A DNA stretch of 64,000 bases from CAVVSQ01 sp963848825 (GCA_963848825.1 CAWKFA010000009.1:186001-250000), one strand, 5' to 3'; shown: positions 22,083-31,432, counted from the first letter of the stretch. A program made the numbers and translations. Notes: generated by a model from the letters alone, not told the origin.

Positions 22083-23527
22083 TCATTTTGACTTGACGGC
22101 CTCCTGGTGCCGGAAGAACCAGGTGATAAGCCGAACGAGGGCACGGCCCAGGCGGGTCAACCAGTCCGTTTCCCGATCCACAAGCGCCGGTCGGCGTTCT
22201 TCTAAATTGGGACGGAACATTAGGAGGAGCAGCAGCGGCAAATACCATAAAACATAAACGCCACCCTGGTCGCCGTACCAAAACTGGATGCCGATAAGGA
22301 CCGCGGCGGACAGGGCAATAACGTGGGCCAGGTTCTTCGGCTGGGGCCAGACGGCGGTCACGCAGACAAATGCGGCATAGGCAATGAAAATGGGAATGCG
22401 ATAGGCCCAATGGGTGCCGGTCCAAAAGCCTTCCGTCGTCGGCAGCTTCCAGGGTTGCCAGGCAGTTTGCCGTAGTGCCTCACGGATACTCGGGTCGAGG
22501 CCGTCCTCGCGCCACAAGAGCAAGCCGGTGAGGGTCAGGCACAAACCGGCCGCAAACAAAAACGTCGCCAGAAATCGTCCGGCGCCGCGCTTCCAGTAGA
22601 AGCTAAACCAAGTGAATAGGAGCACCACTGGAAAGAACATTGTGCCGGCCGCGAGCCCGAGCAGCAGGCCCGACAACGTCGGCAAACGGTAGGCCACGAC
22701 GCCCAGACGAGAAAAGCCATGGGCCAGACGTGGTGTGCCTGACCAACGTAAAGCCCCGTATAAGGCAACATGAGATAGAAGGTGGCGGCCGCCATGCCGG
22801 CCGTGGCGTCCTGAAAATGCAGACGACCGACGAAGATGAGCCCCACGACCACCGCGAGGTGACCCAGCACCGCGAACGAGCGTGCGATCCAAAATTCCGC
22901 GCCTATTTGTTGGCGAAGTTGGCCAAAGGGTGCACTTTCGGGGCCCACCATGCCGACGGCAGTGGGGTCGGGCGCCAGTAAAGAAGGGGCTAACTCGTGC
23001 GCCGGTGGATCGTTTTCCGGCGTTCGGAAGGCCACAGTGGTCAGGCAAGCCAGTAGCGCCCCCGCTAACCAAAATAAGCCGCCAAAAGTCAAATTTGGCG
23101 CCAATGCGGGCCGTTGCACGAGCGTTAGATCAAGCAGGCACCGCAAGAAAAAATAACCAGAGCCGCATAAAAGCCACAAGTAGCCCCACCAAACCCAGTT
23201 ACCCGACGTAAGGATCGGATGCCGGTCCGGCATTCCAAACCACGGAGCAATGGTTGGACTTCCGCTTACCAGGCCTGCCCCTTGTCCTATGAGCTCCGCG
23301 GCTTGCACAGCGGGGTGGCTCGGCGACGGCACCGGGTTGACGCGGGTTCTGTTGATAACCAGCAGGCCCGGCATGAGTAAAAAAACCGTCACGACATCCC
23401 AGTTGCGGATGCTCAGCAGACGTGAGAATTTGAAAAACAAAGCTACGGCGAGCAACCACGAAAAATAGAACCAGGTCGTGGCGTTCGGCAGGCTAAAATC
23501 CAGAAAAACCGGCACCGCGGGGTTCAT
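22083..23527 (-). CDS. Polytopic membrane protein of unknown function, one frameshift
   Basis: The first frame starts MNPAVPVFLDFSLPNATTWF and includes at least six hydrophobic segments. The frame changes near 22695-22705, and the second frame continues with 'YRLPTLSGLLLGLAAGTMFF' and four more membrane helices before a basic C-terminus (HQEAVKSK). About 480 residues and 10 helices in total. The layout and the extracytoplasmic loop with tryptophans resemble integral-membrane glycosyltransferases (GT87/DUF2029-like), but no catalytic signature can be defended, so the function is left open. The gene ends 33 nt from repeat copy 2. Confidence 0.65.
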
Positions 23528-23583
23528 ATCAATGATATATCAGCTTTTGCGCCCGCGGCGTAGCTCCCTGTTTATTGGCGAAT

Positions 23584-24621
23584 TCATTTCATCGGCAAGA
23601 TTTCAATCGTCGAACGGGGCTTGTAACTGGCGATGATCGCCTCACGCAGCCGTTCCCCGTAGAGTTCTTGAACGAAGGGCTTGACGTCCTCGTACTTTAC
23701 ATCTTTGCCGGGCTTGGTATCAATTGCCATGATCAGATGGTAGCCGAATTCCGTCAGCACGGGATCGCTTAACTGATAAGGCTTGAGCGCGAATGCCGCT
23801 CGGGCAAATGGTTCCACCATGGCACCGGCGCGCGGAAACCAGCCCAGGTCGCCGCCCTGTGCCTTTGAGGGGCATGTCGAATCTTTCATGGCTGCCTCGG
23901 CAAAGGCTTTTTCCAGAAGGGTCATGCGCTCCTTTTCACGCGTCAAACTGTCGGCGCTGGCTGGTAGCTTCGCCAGGCCCGCAGCTACTTCGGCGTCGAT
24001 CTGTTTGCGAATGCCGAGCAGAGAAGCCTGGGCTTGCGCGGCGGTAGCCGGTGTCGTGGCGATCAAAATATGCCGGGCCTGCATTTGACTGCCGTCGAAC
24101 ATGTTCTTGTGTTTGTCGAACATGTCCTTGAGTTTTTCTTCCGTACCTTGTTGAATGACGAACTTGTCCCAGCGCAAGGCCCCTGTGAGCTCACGGCGCA
24201 GGTCATCTTCGGAAAGAAATAAACGTTTGAGCAGCACGGGGAATTCCATGCCGCTTTTTTTCGCTTCCCCCTTGATCTGGTCGACGCGTTCCTCGATTTC
24301 CTTGCCATCCACCTGGATTTTCAGCTGCGTCAGATATTGATCGACGAGGGTATTGTCGATGAGGTAATTGAGAACGTCTTTACGCACAACGGTCCATCTC
24401 TTGGGATCTTCCCGCAACAGGCCTCGATAAACGGAAAGTTCCGGAATGGGTTGCTTGTTGACGTAGGCAGCGATGACATTGGCCGCGGGTGCGGCGGGAA
24501 GGTCGGGATCTTTGTTCGCGGGTGGCGGCAGAATAGTTTCCTGGGCCGTAATAGACTGAGTACCCAGCCAACTGACTGTCAGCCCCATAAAGGCGATCCA
24601 CAACCACAACCTGGGGAACAT
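23584..24621 (-). CDS. Secreted parvulin-type peptidyl-prolyl isomerase (SurA/PrsA-like)
   Basis: The protein has 345 residues. A signal peptide spans residues 1-26 (ending SITAQ), followed by a proline-rich linker. An N-terminal SurA-like helical domain ('AAYVNKQPIPELSVYRGLL', 'LNYLIDNTLVDQYL') covers about 50-180. The rotamase domain lies at 190-325: 'MQARHILIATTPATAAQAQ', 'AQGGDLGWFPRAGAMVEPF', 'LTEFGYHLIMAID'. It is likely a periplasmic folding catalyst for outer membrane proteins such as the BBP7 barrel. The lone gene lies 57 nt upstream (in coordinates) of the polytopic protein's start, on the same strand. Confidence 0.9.
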   Translation of the reverse strand: MFPRLWLWIAFMGLTVSWLGTQSITAQETILPPPANKDPDLPAAPAANVIAAYVNKQPIPELSVYRGLLREDPKRWTVVRKDVLNYLIDNTLVDQYLTQLKIQVDGKEIEERVDQIKGEAKKSGMEFPVLLKRLFLSEDDLRRELTGALRWDKFVIQQGTEEKLKDMFDKHKNMFDGSQMQARHILIATTPATAAQAQASLLGIRKQIDAEVAAGLAKLPASADSLTREKERMTLLEKAFAEAAMKDSTCPSKAQGGDLGWFPRAGAMVEPFARAAFALKPYQLSDPVLTEFGYHLIMAIDTKPGKDVKYEDVKPFVQELYGERLREAIIASYKPRSTIEILPMK

Positions 24622-24843
24622 GCGTCATCCCTCCTCGTTCGGATAAATGCAGTAAATCGGGAAGGATTACGCGGGAATCCGTTCCCTTGCGGCCGCGAAT
24701 TGTAGCCAACAGCCTTGGCGGCGCCGAGACGAGAATTTTTGAGAGAAGGGGGGCCAGCCGGCGCCGATGGAGAGGAAAATCAAACTTTGATCTCTCTGGG
24801 CGACAGCTGTTCAAAGTCCGCTGTGATGCCAACAAGGAAATCT

Positions 24844-24876
24844 CACGACTTCCGCAAGATTTGGGCGGAAGTCGTG
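24844..24876 (-). terminator. Strong hairpin downstream of the blaI-M56 operon
   Basis: A perfect 12-bp stem (24844-24855 with 24865-24876) and a 9-nt loop lie 18 nt past the stop of the M56 gene. On the minus strand the stem is followed by AGATTTCCTTG, a weak T-rich tail. It is the best candidate for the operon terminator. Confidence 0.6.
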
Positions 24877-24893
24877 GAAATCCACGGCCTGAT

Positions 24894-26594
24894 TCAAGGG
24901 GAGGGCGGAGTAAACAATTCCGGCGAACTCGCCGGCCGTTGCAGGCGCGGCGTGGGCGGTGGCGGCGGAGTTGCCGGCACATGCCCGGGAACGTTCCCCT
25001 GCGGAATAGGCTTCTGTAGCCAGTCCGCCATGGGCCTGCCCATCTCGGCGTGCGGGCGGTCCGGTGTTTCCGCTCTACGATCCAGGTATTCGATGATCCG
25101 GTCGAGCTTGCGCTCCACCTCCCGCAGACGCTTGTCGATCTCGCCAGTTCCTGGCTGCGCCGTATCTAACTTCACCGATCCGCCTGGGCCTGGGCGCGTG
25201 CCGATCTTTAGCTCGGTTCTTTTTTCCGTCAATCTTGAATCGGCTTCTGCCCTGAGCTTGTCCATCATCTGCCTCAATTCCATGGACCGTTTAGTTAGCT
25301 CGCGTGTGCGACGTTCCAGGTCCTGCCGAGCAACGTCCAGATCATGCTGCATCTTGTTTATCTCATGCTGAGCTTGGTCCAACTGAAGGTGGCGCGCCTC
25401 CGGGGCACCAGTCCCAGGAGGCTCGGTTACTCCCAGAATGGGAGGAGTAGGTTGAGTAACAGTATAACCAGCGGGCGGCGTGTTTTGCGCCCAGGTCAGC
25501 CGCAAGGGCAATAACCCTGCCCCAAGCCCCAAGACAAGCAGCCCGCCGCCCACCGTGAGCAGCCGCGGTGTTGTTCCTCGCATGATCATGGTCAATCTCC
25601 TTTGTAAAAGTCGCACATGTCCGATCCCGCTCGCCACCGGCGGCAGCGCAGCCCGAGCACCCGCCAAGAAATCCAACGTTTCAACCAGCGCCAACGCATA
25701 GTCGCGCCCGGCCCCCGGCATGAGCCAGAGAACCCAGGCATCGCAGCATTCTTCCTCCGCGGCTTGCAGGCGCCGGCGTGCCCACCACACCAGGGGGCAC
25801 CACCAGTAAAGACCCAGAGCCACCATCTCGAGACGCCGCACCCAATGATCGCCACGCCGCCAGTGGGCCAATTCGTGAATCAACAGGGCGCGGCGCTGCC
25901 TATCATCCAGCCTTGCCAACAATGCTGTCGGAATAAGCAACCGTGCCTTGCCCGCGATTACCCACAGCATCGGTGATAGCCGACCCGGAAGTAGTGCCAG
26001 CTCCGGACATCTAACGCCCATCTCCCCTGCCAGCTCACGAACTTCCTCCTGCAACCCGGGCGGCGCGGGCAGCGCCAGGCACAGCTGTTTTCGAAAGCGC
26101 CCTAACCGCACGGCCGCCAACAGGAACCACGAACATGATCCGACCAACCACAAGCCCAGCGCAACCTCCGACCAGGGTATTTTACCTGGTTCCTCGGCAA
26201 GGGCCCCGAGTGCGGGCGCGTCTGCTACGGGCCAGGGCTCATGTTCGGCTATTGGCGAGTGCGCTTCCTCCAACTCGATAGCCTGGGCCACTTCATTGCG
26301 CGATTCAACAACCGTCTGATTCTGAACTGCAATGACATCGCCGTCCAGGTGGGCCTTATTTTCTTGCCATGTCTCCGGCGCTGGCCAATCGAGTGCCAGT
26401 GGAAATAGCGACGGCGTCACCAGTTTGAGAAAGAAAAGCACCCACAAGCCATGAGCCAGCGCCGGCCGCCGACCCGACCGCTCGGCAATCAGGGCCAGTA
26501 TCGCGATGGCGAAGGCCATCACCAGGTTGGACAACAAAAGTATTCCCATTAGCGCTCCGCTGGCCGTGGCGGCCTTTAAAAAGTTATCCTTCAC
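24894..26594 (-). CDS. M56 family metallopeptidase (BlaR1/MecR1-like sensor protease)
   Basis: The protein has 566 residues. Several N-terminal membrane helices lie at about 13-60 and 140-165. The zinc site 'HELAHWRRGDHWVRR' (HEXXH) is at about 240, and a further helix lies near 345-365. After this, instead of a penicillin-binding sensor domain, there is a region of about 200 residues with a heptad-like coiled coil ('LQLDQAQHEINKMQHDLDVA', 'MDKLRAEADSRLTEKRTEL') and a proline-rich end. The family relays a signal by cleaving a BlaI repressor; here the signal is unknown and is not predicted to be a beta-lactam. It follows blaI by 14 nt, and this pairing is typical. Confidence 0.88.
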   Translation of the reverse strand: MKDNFLKAATASGALMGILLLSNLVMAFAIAILALIAERSGRRPALAHGLWVLFFLKLVTPSLFPLALDWPAPETWQENKAHLDGDVIAVQNQTVVESRNEVAQAIELEEAHSPIAEHEPWPVADAPALGALAEEPGKIPWSEVALGLWLVGSCSWFLLAAVRLGRFRKQLCLALPAPPGLQEEVRELAGEMGVRCPELALLPGRLSPMLWVIAGKARLLIPTALLARLDDRQRRALLIHELAHWRRGDHWVRRLEMVALGLYWWCPLVWWARRRLQAAEEECCDAWVLWLMPGAGRDYALALVETLDFLAGARAALPPVASGIGHVRLLQRRLTMIMRGTTPRLLTVGGGLLVLGLGAGLLPLRLTWAQNTPPAGYTVTQPTPPILGVTEPPGTGAPEARHLQLDQAQHEINKMQHDLDVARQDLERRTRELTKRSMELRQMMDKLRAEADSRLTEKRTELKIGTRPGPGGSVKLDTAQPGTGEIDKRLREVERKLDRIIEYLDRRAETPDRPHAEMGRPMADWLQKPIPQGNVPGHVPATPPPPPTPRLQRPASSPELFTPPSP

Positions 26595-26608
26595 CTGGTT
26601 GCTACGCC

Positions 26609-26992
26609 TTAAGGGCGGCCCAACTTTTCAATTAGATCTCTTAATGCCTGTCGATCTTTGGCTTTTAAGCGCTCTGGCTGAAGCAGGTGCATCAAAAGGG
26701 GTGTCCAGGACCCGCCGCATAACTTGTCGGCAACCTCGCGGAGGCGTCTGCCGACTAACCCATCTCGATCAACGGTCGCGCGAAACACATGCACGGCGCC
26801 CGACCGGTCGCGGGCCACACACTTCTTACCTTCCAGACGCTCCAATAACTTTTGCACGGTGGCATATTGAGCCGTCGTGCCCGCGGGGTAGAGATCGTCC
26901 ATTAGTTTGCGGATAGGTAGAGGCCCCTGCTCCCAGAGCACCTGCAATACCGCCAGCTCCGCATCCGTAACGTCTTGCGGCGTACGTGCCAT
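26609..26992 (-). CDS. BlaI/MecI/CopY family transcriptional repressor
   Basis: The protein has 127 residues. The winged-helix domain is clear: 'VTDAELAVLQVLWEQGPLPI' and 'TTAQYATVQKLLERLEGKKC', followed by the wing 'VARDRSGAVHVFRATV'. The C-terminal helical dimerisation part holds the peptide region cleaved in relatives. The gene is first in a two-gene operon with the M56 protease. The promoter and a 15-bp dyad that should be its own operator lie directly upstream, so autoregulation is likely. Confidence 0.92.
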   Translation of the reverse strand: MARTPQDVTDAELAVLQVLWEQGPLPIRKLMDDLYPAGTTAQYATVQKLLERLEGKKCVARDRSGAVHVFRATVDRDGLVGRRLREVADKLCGGSWTPLLMHLLQPERLKAKDRQALRDLIEKLGRP

Positions 26993-27025
26993 AAGCTCAC
27001 TTCGTAATTCAGAGAATCAGTCGTA

Positions 27026-27040
27026 CAGACAACTTGTCTG
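27026..27040 (-). promoter_or_regulatory. Probable BlaI-family operator
   Basis: CAGACAACTTGTCTG is a perfect 7-bp dyad around one central base. It lies directly downstream of the -10 box, covering the expected transcription start of blaI, 34 nt before the start codon. A bound repressor dimer would block the promoter. Assignment to BlaI is by position. Confidence 0.7.
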
Positions 27041-27069
27041 ATATTAAGACAGAATGACTGATGTGTCAA
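27041..27069 (-). promoter_or_regulatory. Sigma70-type promoter of the blaI-M56 operon
   Basis: On the minus strand TTGACA (27069-27064) and TAATAT (27046-27041) are separated by exactly 17 nt. The -35 matches the consensus fully and the -10 five of six positions. It is the clearest promoter in the window. Confidence 0.8.
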
Positions 27070-27227
27070 GAGAAAAATCCGCGGTAAGTTCGTCAGGATT
27101 GAAAGTGAGCAGAAAGAAGGGTGGCAAACTCCCCAATGAACCCGTATCCCAATGGCCGCGCATCTCACGCGTCACGCAGGGCGGTGAGCTGCAACGGGCT
27201 GATAAAAGGAATGTCCAAATCCTCGAA

Positions 27228-27668
27228 TTATCGCCGTACTTCTTGTAACGCTTGGCGTGCGCCGCGCGGCTGGGCTCGGAAATCTCCGCGTAGGGCCTTC
27301 AAGGCGAAACGTTCTTCAGCGATTTCACTTTCCGTGCGGAACCCGAGGCGCCGCATGATGGGGATAGGCGGGCACCATCCCTGGACCGCATGCTGAAGCA
27401 GAAAGCCGGCAACGACTGCAGGAAACAAGAAAAACTTGCGATCCACCGTGGCACCCAGCGTTAAGCCCACCAAGACGGCAGCGGCAGCATTCGCTTCCAG
27501 TGCACGCTCAATGTCCCACTCGCGGTCCAACTCATCCAAACGGCGAGCAATGGCGACGGGTTCCGCGGAAGCGTAACGAGCGACATTAGTTTCAGTTTGA
27601 CGGCAGATATCTTCGTTGACATCATCCGCCGTATGTGCCGGAACGCGGTCCACAGTTGAAGAGATCAT
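27228..27668 (-). CDS. Small membrane protein, DUF2892/YgaP-like
   Basis: The protein has 146 residues. The first 45 are polar. A hydrophobic segment of about 40 residues ('AAAAVLVGLTLGA' and 'FFLFPAVVAGFLLQHAVQGW') resembles the paired helices of DUF2892 inner membrane proteins, followed by 'CPPIPIMRRLGFRTESEIAE' and 'ERFALKALRGDF'. That C-terminal segment is a recurrent signature in proteins of this kind, but no function is established. It is divergent from hpnC and lies upstream of the blaI promoter on the same strand. Confidence 0.65.
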   Translation of the reverse strand: MISSTVDRVPAHTADDVNEDICRQTETNVARYASAEPVAIARRLDELDREWDIERALEANAAAAVLVGLTLGATVDRKFFLFPAVVAGFLLQHAVQGWCPPIPIMRRLGFRTESEIAEERFALKALRGDFRAQPRGARQALQEVRR

Positions 27669-27710
27669 GATATGCTCCTTTTTAACAGACTTCCGGGCCG
27701 GTCACTATCG

Positions 27711-27791
27711 ACTGATAATACGCTGCATTTTTTGTACCACGCCGAAACACAACGAAATATTCACTTGAGCACCGACCCACTGATAATACGC
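27711..27791. repeat. 13-nt direct repeat pair in the hpnC upstream region
   Basis: ACTGATAATACGC occurs at 27711-27723 and again at 27779-27791, 68 nt apart from start to start. It sits in the divergent region between the DUF2892-like gene and hpnC. A small dyad CACGC-TTTTG-GCGTG follows at about 27792-27806. It may be a regulatory site or the trace of a short duplication. Confidence 0.5.
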
Positions 27792-27902
27792 CCACGCTTT
27801 TGGCGTGCTTCCGACGCCGCGAGCCCAATCTTCCCACGGCTGCCACTGCCGTTCTGGTCGAAATTGATGTAGAGCGTTAAGCTAGGATTGAGATTTACTA
27901 AC

Positions 27903-28823
27903 ATGCCTAACGTTTTCTTGCAGGAACTCGATCGCTGGGGCCCGCGGGCGGGGTACGCGCCCGTGACGCTGGAGAAGGCACAGGCCTATTGCCGGCGTTT
28001 GGCGAACGCACATTACGAAAATTTCTCGGTCGCGTCGTTGCTGTTGCCACGGCGATTGTTGCCGCACTTTCACGCCATTTATGCCTATTGCCGTTGGGCT
28101 GACGATTTGGGCGACGAGACCGGGGGTGGCACAGAAGCGCTGGAACTTCTGGCATGGTGGCGGCAGCAGTTAGTGCAATGTTATGACGGCGTGCCCCGCC
28201 ACCCGGTGATGGTGGCGCTGCGGCAGACGGTGCGTCGGTTCGGCATCCCACCACGGCCCTTTTTGGATCTGATACGGGCGTTTGAACAGGATCAAACGGT
28301 CAAGGATTACAAGACCTATGGCCAGCTCCTGGGCTATTGCCGACTGTCCGCGAATCCGGTGGGCCACCTGGTGCTTTACCTCTGTGAGTGTTACGACGAG
28401 ACGAATGCCGCCCTGGCGGATTCGGTGTGCACGGGCCTGCAACTGGCCAACTTTTGGCAGGATGTAAATAGGGACCTTGATATTGGCCGCATCTATTTGC
28501 CGGCTGAGGATCGGGGAGCCTTTCACTATGAGGAAACCGACCTGCGCGGTCGGCGCTTCACCCCCGCTTTTCGCGAGCTGATGCAATTCGAAGTGGAACG
28601 AGCACGGCGGCTGTTGGTTGCCGGCATGCCGTTAGTGGCACGGGTACCGCGTGCGGTGCGTGCCGACATCGAGCTTTTTATTGGCGGCGGCCTGGGAATT
28701 TTGGACAAGGTCGTGGCCTGCGATTATGACGTGTGGCGGCAGCGCCCGGTGCTAGGGAAGTGGGAAAAGGCCGCACTCCTGGGTGGCGTGCTCTGGCAAC
28801 GCGTGAAAGGCTGGGCATGGTAA
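27903..28823 (+). CDS. hpnC: Squalene synthase HpnC (hydroxysqualene synthase partner)
   Basis: The ATG at 27903 (MPNVFLQELDRWGPRAGYAP) is chosen; an in-frame TTG lies at 27888. The 306-residue protein has both aspartate-rich motifs of the trans-isoprenyl synthases: 'CRWADDLGDETG' (about 75) and 'FWQDVNRDLDIGRIYLP' (about 185), plus the opening 'AQAYCRRLANAHYENFSVAS' typical of HpnC. In the HpnCDE route HpnD makes presqualene diphosphate from farnesyl diphosphate, HpnC converts it to hydroxysqualene, and HpnE reduces that to squalene. hpnD overlaps this gene by 7 nt, which implies translational coupling. Confidence 0.9.
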   Translation: MPNVFLQELDRWGPRAGYAPVTLEKAQAYCRRLANAHYENFSVASLLLPRRLLPHFHAIYAYCRWADDLGDETGGGTEALELLAWWRQQLVQCYDGVPRHPVMVALRQTVRRFGIPPRPFLDLIRAFEQDQTVKDYKTYGQLLGYCRLSANPVGHLVLYLCECYDETNAALADSVCTGLQLANFWQDVNRDLDIGRIYLPAEDRGAFHYEETDLRGRRFTPAFRELMQFEVERARRLLVAGMPLVARVPRAVRADIELFIGGGLGILDKVVACDYDVWRQRPVLGKWEKAALLGGVLWQRVKGWAW

Positions 28824-29683
28824 CACACGCGGCCCTGATCCGCTCCTACCGGTACTGTGAGGTCTTGACGCGGCGCGAGGCGGGCAACTTTTATCCCGCA
28901 TTTTGCGTGTTACCAAGGCAGCAACGGTTATCGATGTGTGCACTTTATGCGTTCATGCGCATAGCAGACGATCTGAGCGACGAGCCGGGGCCTGTGGCGC
29001 TAAAGCGGGCCGGCCTGGCCAGATGGCGGCAGGGTTTGGATGACGCCTTGGGAGGTATATATGAACATCCTTCACACGCGGCCCTGGCGGATACGGTCGG
29101 CCGCTACAACATTCCGCGCGAGTATTTGGCAGCAGTGCTGGATGGTGTGGAAATGGACCTGGAACCGGTCCGCTATCAGACATTTGATGCTTTGCGCACC
29201 TACTGTTATCGGGTGGCGTCGGCGGTTGGGCTGGCGTGCATTCACATATGGGGTTTCACGCACCCGCGGGCCAAAACCTATGCTGAAGATGCGGGGCTGG
29301 CGTTTCAAATGACAAATATCTTGCGTGATCTTGGCGAAGATGCGGCGTGCGCCCGCGTGTACTTGCCGGCGGAGGACCTGGCGCGCTTTGGTTATAGCGA
29401 AGAAAAACTTCTGCACGGCACGTGCGATGACAGCTTCCGCGCGCTGATGGCTTTCGAAGTCGAGCGGACACGGGGCTTTTACGACGCCTCATGGCCGCTG
29501 ATGGCTCAGTTGCGGCCGCCGGGACGGGCCGTCTTTTCCGTGATGGCAAAGACCTATCGCGGACTGCTCGAGGCGGTGGCGTCCAGGCCGGCGGATGTGT
29601 TTACCAAGCGAGTGCGCGTCAGTAAATGGCGTAAACTGCTGTTTATTTTGCAAGCATTGCCGGTGCGGCTTGATCTGTTTTGA
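28817..29683 (+). CDS. hpnD: Presqualene diphosphate synthase HpnD
   Basis: The ATG at 28817 lies inside the last codons of hpnC. The 288-residue product shows 'YAFMRIADDLSDEPG' and 'NILRDLGEDAACARVYLPAE', the two diphosphate-magnesium motifs, and 'YCYRVASAVGLACIHIWG', as in HpnD/phytoene synthase-like enzymes. It should couple two farnesyl diphosphates to presqualene diphosphate. No hpnE follows: the next gene, 9 nt away, is fabF on the other strand. A squalene product would feed hopanoid or sterol synthesis, which occurs in some planctomycetes. Confidence 0.9.
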   Translation: MVTHAALIRSYRYCEVLTRREAGNFYPAFCVLPRQQRLSMCALYAFMRIADDLSDEPGPVALKRAGLARWRQGLDDALGGIYEHPSHAALADTVGRYNIPREYLAAVLDGVEMDLEPVRYQTFDALRTYCYRVASAVGLACIHIWGFTHPRAKTYAEDAGLAFQMTNILRDLGEDAACARVYLPAEDLARFGYSEEKLLHGTCDDSFRALMAFEVERTRGFYDASWPLMAQLRPPGRAVFSVMAKTYRGLLEAVASRPADVFTKRVRVSKWRKLLFILQALPVRLDLF

Positions 29684-29692
29684 ACGCTTTGT

Positions 29693-30982
29693 TCAACCCC
29701 GAAAATTACGCATGACCAGCGCCGCATTTTGGCCGCCGAAGCCAAAACTTGTCGACACGGCCACGCGGGTGGGCATTTCCCGCGCGTTATTGGGAACGTA
29801 ATCAAGATCGCAGACAGGGTCTTTTTGCGTCTGATTGATGGTCGGGGGCAAGACACCGGAATGCAGTGTCAATGCCATGGCCACAGCCTCCACGGCGCCG
29901 GCGGCGCCGATCAGGTGGCCAACCATCGACTTGATCGACGAGAGCGGAAGTGCCTTGGCCCCCTCGCCGAATACGCGTTTGACCGCCTTGGTTTCCATCT
30001 CATCATTCAGGCGCGTGCTCGTGCCATGGGCGTTGATGTAATCGACGTCGCGATGGTCAATGCGAGCTTCCCGGAGAGCACTCGTAATGGCGCGGGCGGC
30101 GCCGCGCGCATCCGGATCTGGCTTGGTTACCGCGTAGCCGTCAAAGCTGCTGCCCAGCCCCAGAACTTCGGCATAGATGAGAGCGCCACGTTTTTTGGCG
30201 TGCTCCAACTCTTCCAGGATCAATATGCCAGAGCCTTCGCCGAGGACGAAACCGTCGCGCTTGCCGTCGAACGGGCGTGAAACCTCCGACGGGTTCCGCG
30301 TCGACGTGCTCAGGGCGCCGAGTGCGGTATAAGCGAGCATCAACAGGGGGTCAATTCGGCTATCGGCGCCCCCGGCCAGGATAACGTCAGCATCGTCGCG
30401 TGCAATGAGACGAAAACCCTCGCCTACGGCTTGGGTGCCGGCCGCGCACGCTGTCGCGATGGTATTGTTCGGGCCCTGGGCGTTGAATGCCATCGAAATA
30501 TGGGCCGCAAACATATTGGGAAGATACTTCAGGATCCACAAGGGAAACAGGGCTTGAGCGCCAAGTTGACCAAGGCGACGTGTTTCCAGGTTCCCATCGG
30601 CATCGCATGATTGTACGAGGCTGGGCATCAACTCGGGAAGATCGACAGGCACCATCCCGGTACCCATAACGACGCCAACACGGCCCGGATCAAGCTTATC
30701 GAGCTCCAGGCCCGAGTCGAGAATGCCCAGGCCGGCGGCGCCCACCGCGAAGCGCATGGCCCGGCCCATGATCTTGAGACTTTTGCGTTGACTCGAAGGA
30801 AGATAAGGAGTGACGTCGAAATCCTGGACTTCAGCGGCGATCTTGACGGGGTGAGCAGACGCGTCGAAACTGCGAATGGGGCCCACGCCGCTGCGCCCGT
30901 TCATGCAGGCCGACCAGAAGGCTTCACGGCCAATGCCGTTGGGTGCGACAACACCCAACCCGGAGACAACGACTCTGCGCAT
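29693..30982 (-). CDS. fabF: 3-oxoacyl-[acyl-carrier-protein] synthase II
   Basis: The start is the ATG at 30982 (MRRVVVSGLGVVAPNGIG), the usual FabF N-terminus. The Cys-His-His triad is visible: 'TACAAGTQAVGEGF' (Cys about 168), 'NAHGTSTRLND' (His about 310) and 'SMVGHLIGAAGAVE' (His about 346). The 429-residue length is slightly above average. It elongates acyl-ACP in fatty-acid synthesis. No acyl carrier protein gene is adjacent. It is convergent with hpnD with only 9 nt between the stops. Confidence 0.93.
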   Translation of the reverse strand: MRRVVVSGLGVVAPNGIGREAFWSACMNGRSGVGPIRSFDASAHPVKIAAEVQDFDVTPYLPSSQRKSLKIMGRAMRFAVGAAGLGILDSGLELDKLDPGRVGVVMGTGMVPVDLPELMPSLVQSCDADGNLETRRLGQLGAQALFPLWILKYLPNMFAAHISMAFNAQGPNNTIATACAAGTQAVGEGFRLIARDDADVILAGGADSRIDPLLMLAYTALGALSTSTRNPSEVSRPFDGKRDGFVLGEGSGILILEELEHAKKRGALIYAEVLGLGSSFDGYAVTKPDPDARGAARAITSALREARIDHRDVDYINAHGTSTRLNDEMETKAVKRVFGEGAKALPLSSIKSMVGHLIGAAGAVEAVAMALTLHSGVLPPTINQTQKDPVCDLDYVPNNAREMPTRVAVSTSFGFGGQNAALVMRNFRG

Positions 30983-31077
30983 GACCACGTCTGCCTTGGG
31001 TCCGCGGGGGCCCGCCGGGGAAACGCAACCTTGCTGTGACTTGAATCCATACCGCTGGTTATATCCCAACTTGCCAA

Positions 31078-31106
31078 AGTATATCCATACTACCCATTTT
31101 ATGCAA
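31078..31106 (-). promoter_or_regulatory. Possible fabF promoter
   Basis: On the minus strand TTGCAT (31106-31101) and TATACT (31083-31078) are spaced by 17 nt. The -10 is good and the -35 weak. It would give a leader of about 90 nt before fabF. The surrounding DNA is AT-rich compared with the genes. Confidence 0.35.
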
Positions 31107-31264
31107 TTCCAAATATAGACATTTTATGTTCCAACCCATTGGAAATGCAAAGGATAGGTCAGGTTGTAACGTGCAAAATGGATTTGACGGAGAGGCAGCA
31201 CGTGGCACGGACACGCTTTCTCGCCGGGCGCTTTGGCGCGGCAGGGCCGCCTTCGAAGGAGAGA

Positions 31265-31432
31265 CTATTTCTTTGGCATTGGTGTGGCTTTAGAGGAAGT
31301 GAGGGGCGCCGATGCTCCAATTTTGATGGGTGTTCGGCAAATTAGACAGGGAACGACCTTTCCCTGCTGATGGTCTTCGACCAGCATAAACTTCTTACAC
31401 TTCACATTGGGACATTGCACGGCAAAGACCAT
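31265..31432 (-). CDS. Small zinc-ribbon protein
   Basis: This is a 55-residue protein from the ATG at 31432. It has two cysteine pairs, 'CPNVKC' and 'CLIC', separated by about 20 residues, a typical zinc-ribbon spacing. The C-terminus is a polar tail. A longer frame extends upstream into the Hsp70 gene, but the start given here follows that gene's stop by 25 nt, as in an operon. Small zinc ribbons of this type often accompany signalling proteins in planctomycetes. The function is unknown. Confidence 0.6.
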   Translation of the reverse strand: MVFAVQCPNVKCKKFMLVEDHQQGKVVPCLICRTPIKIGASAPLTSSKATPMPKK

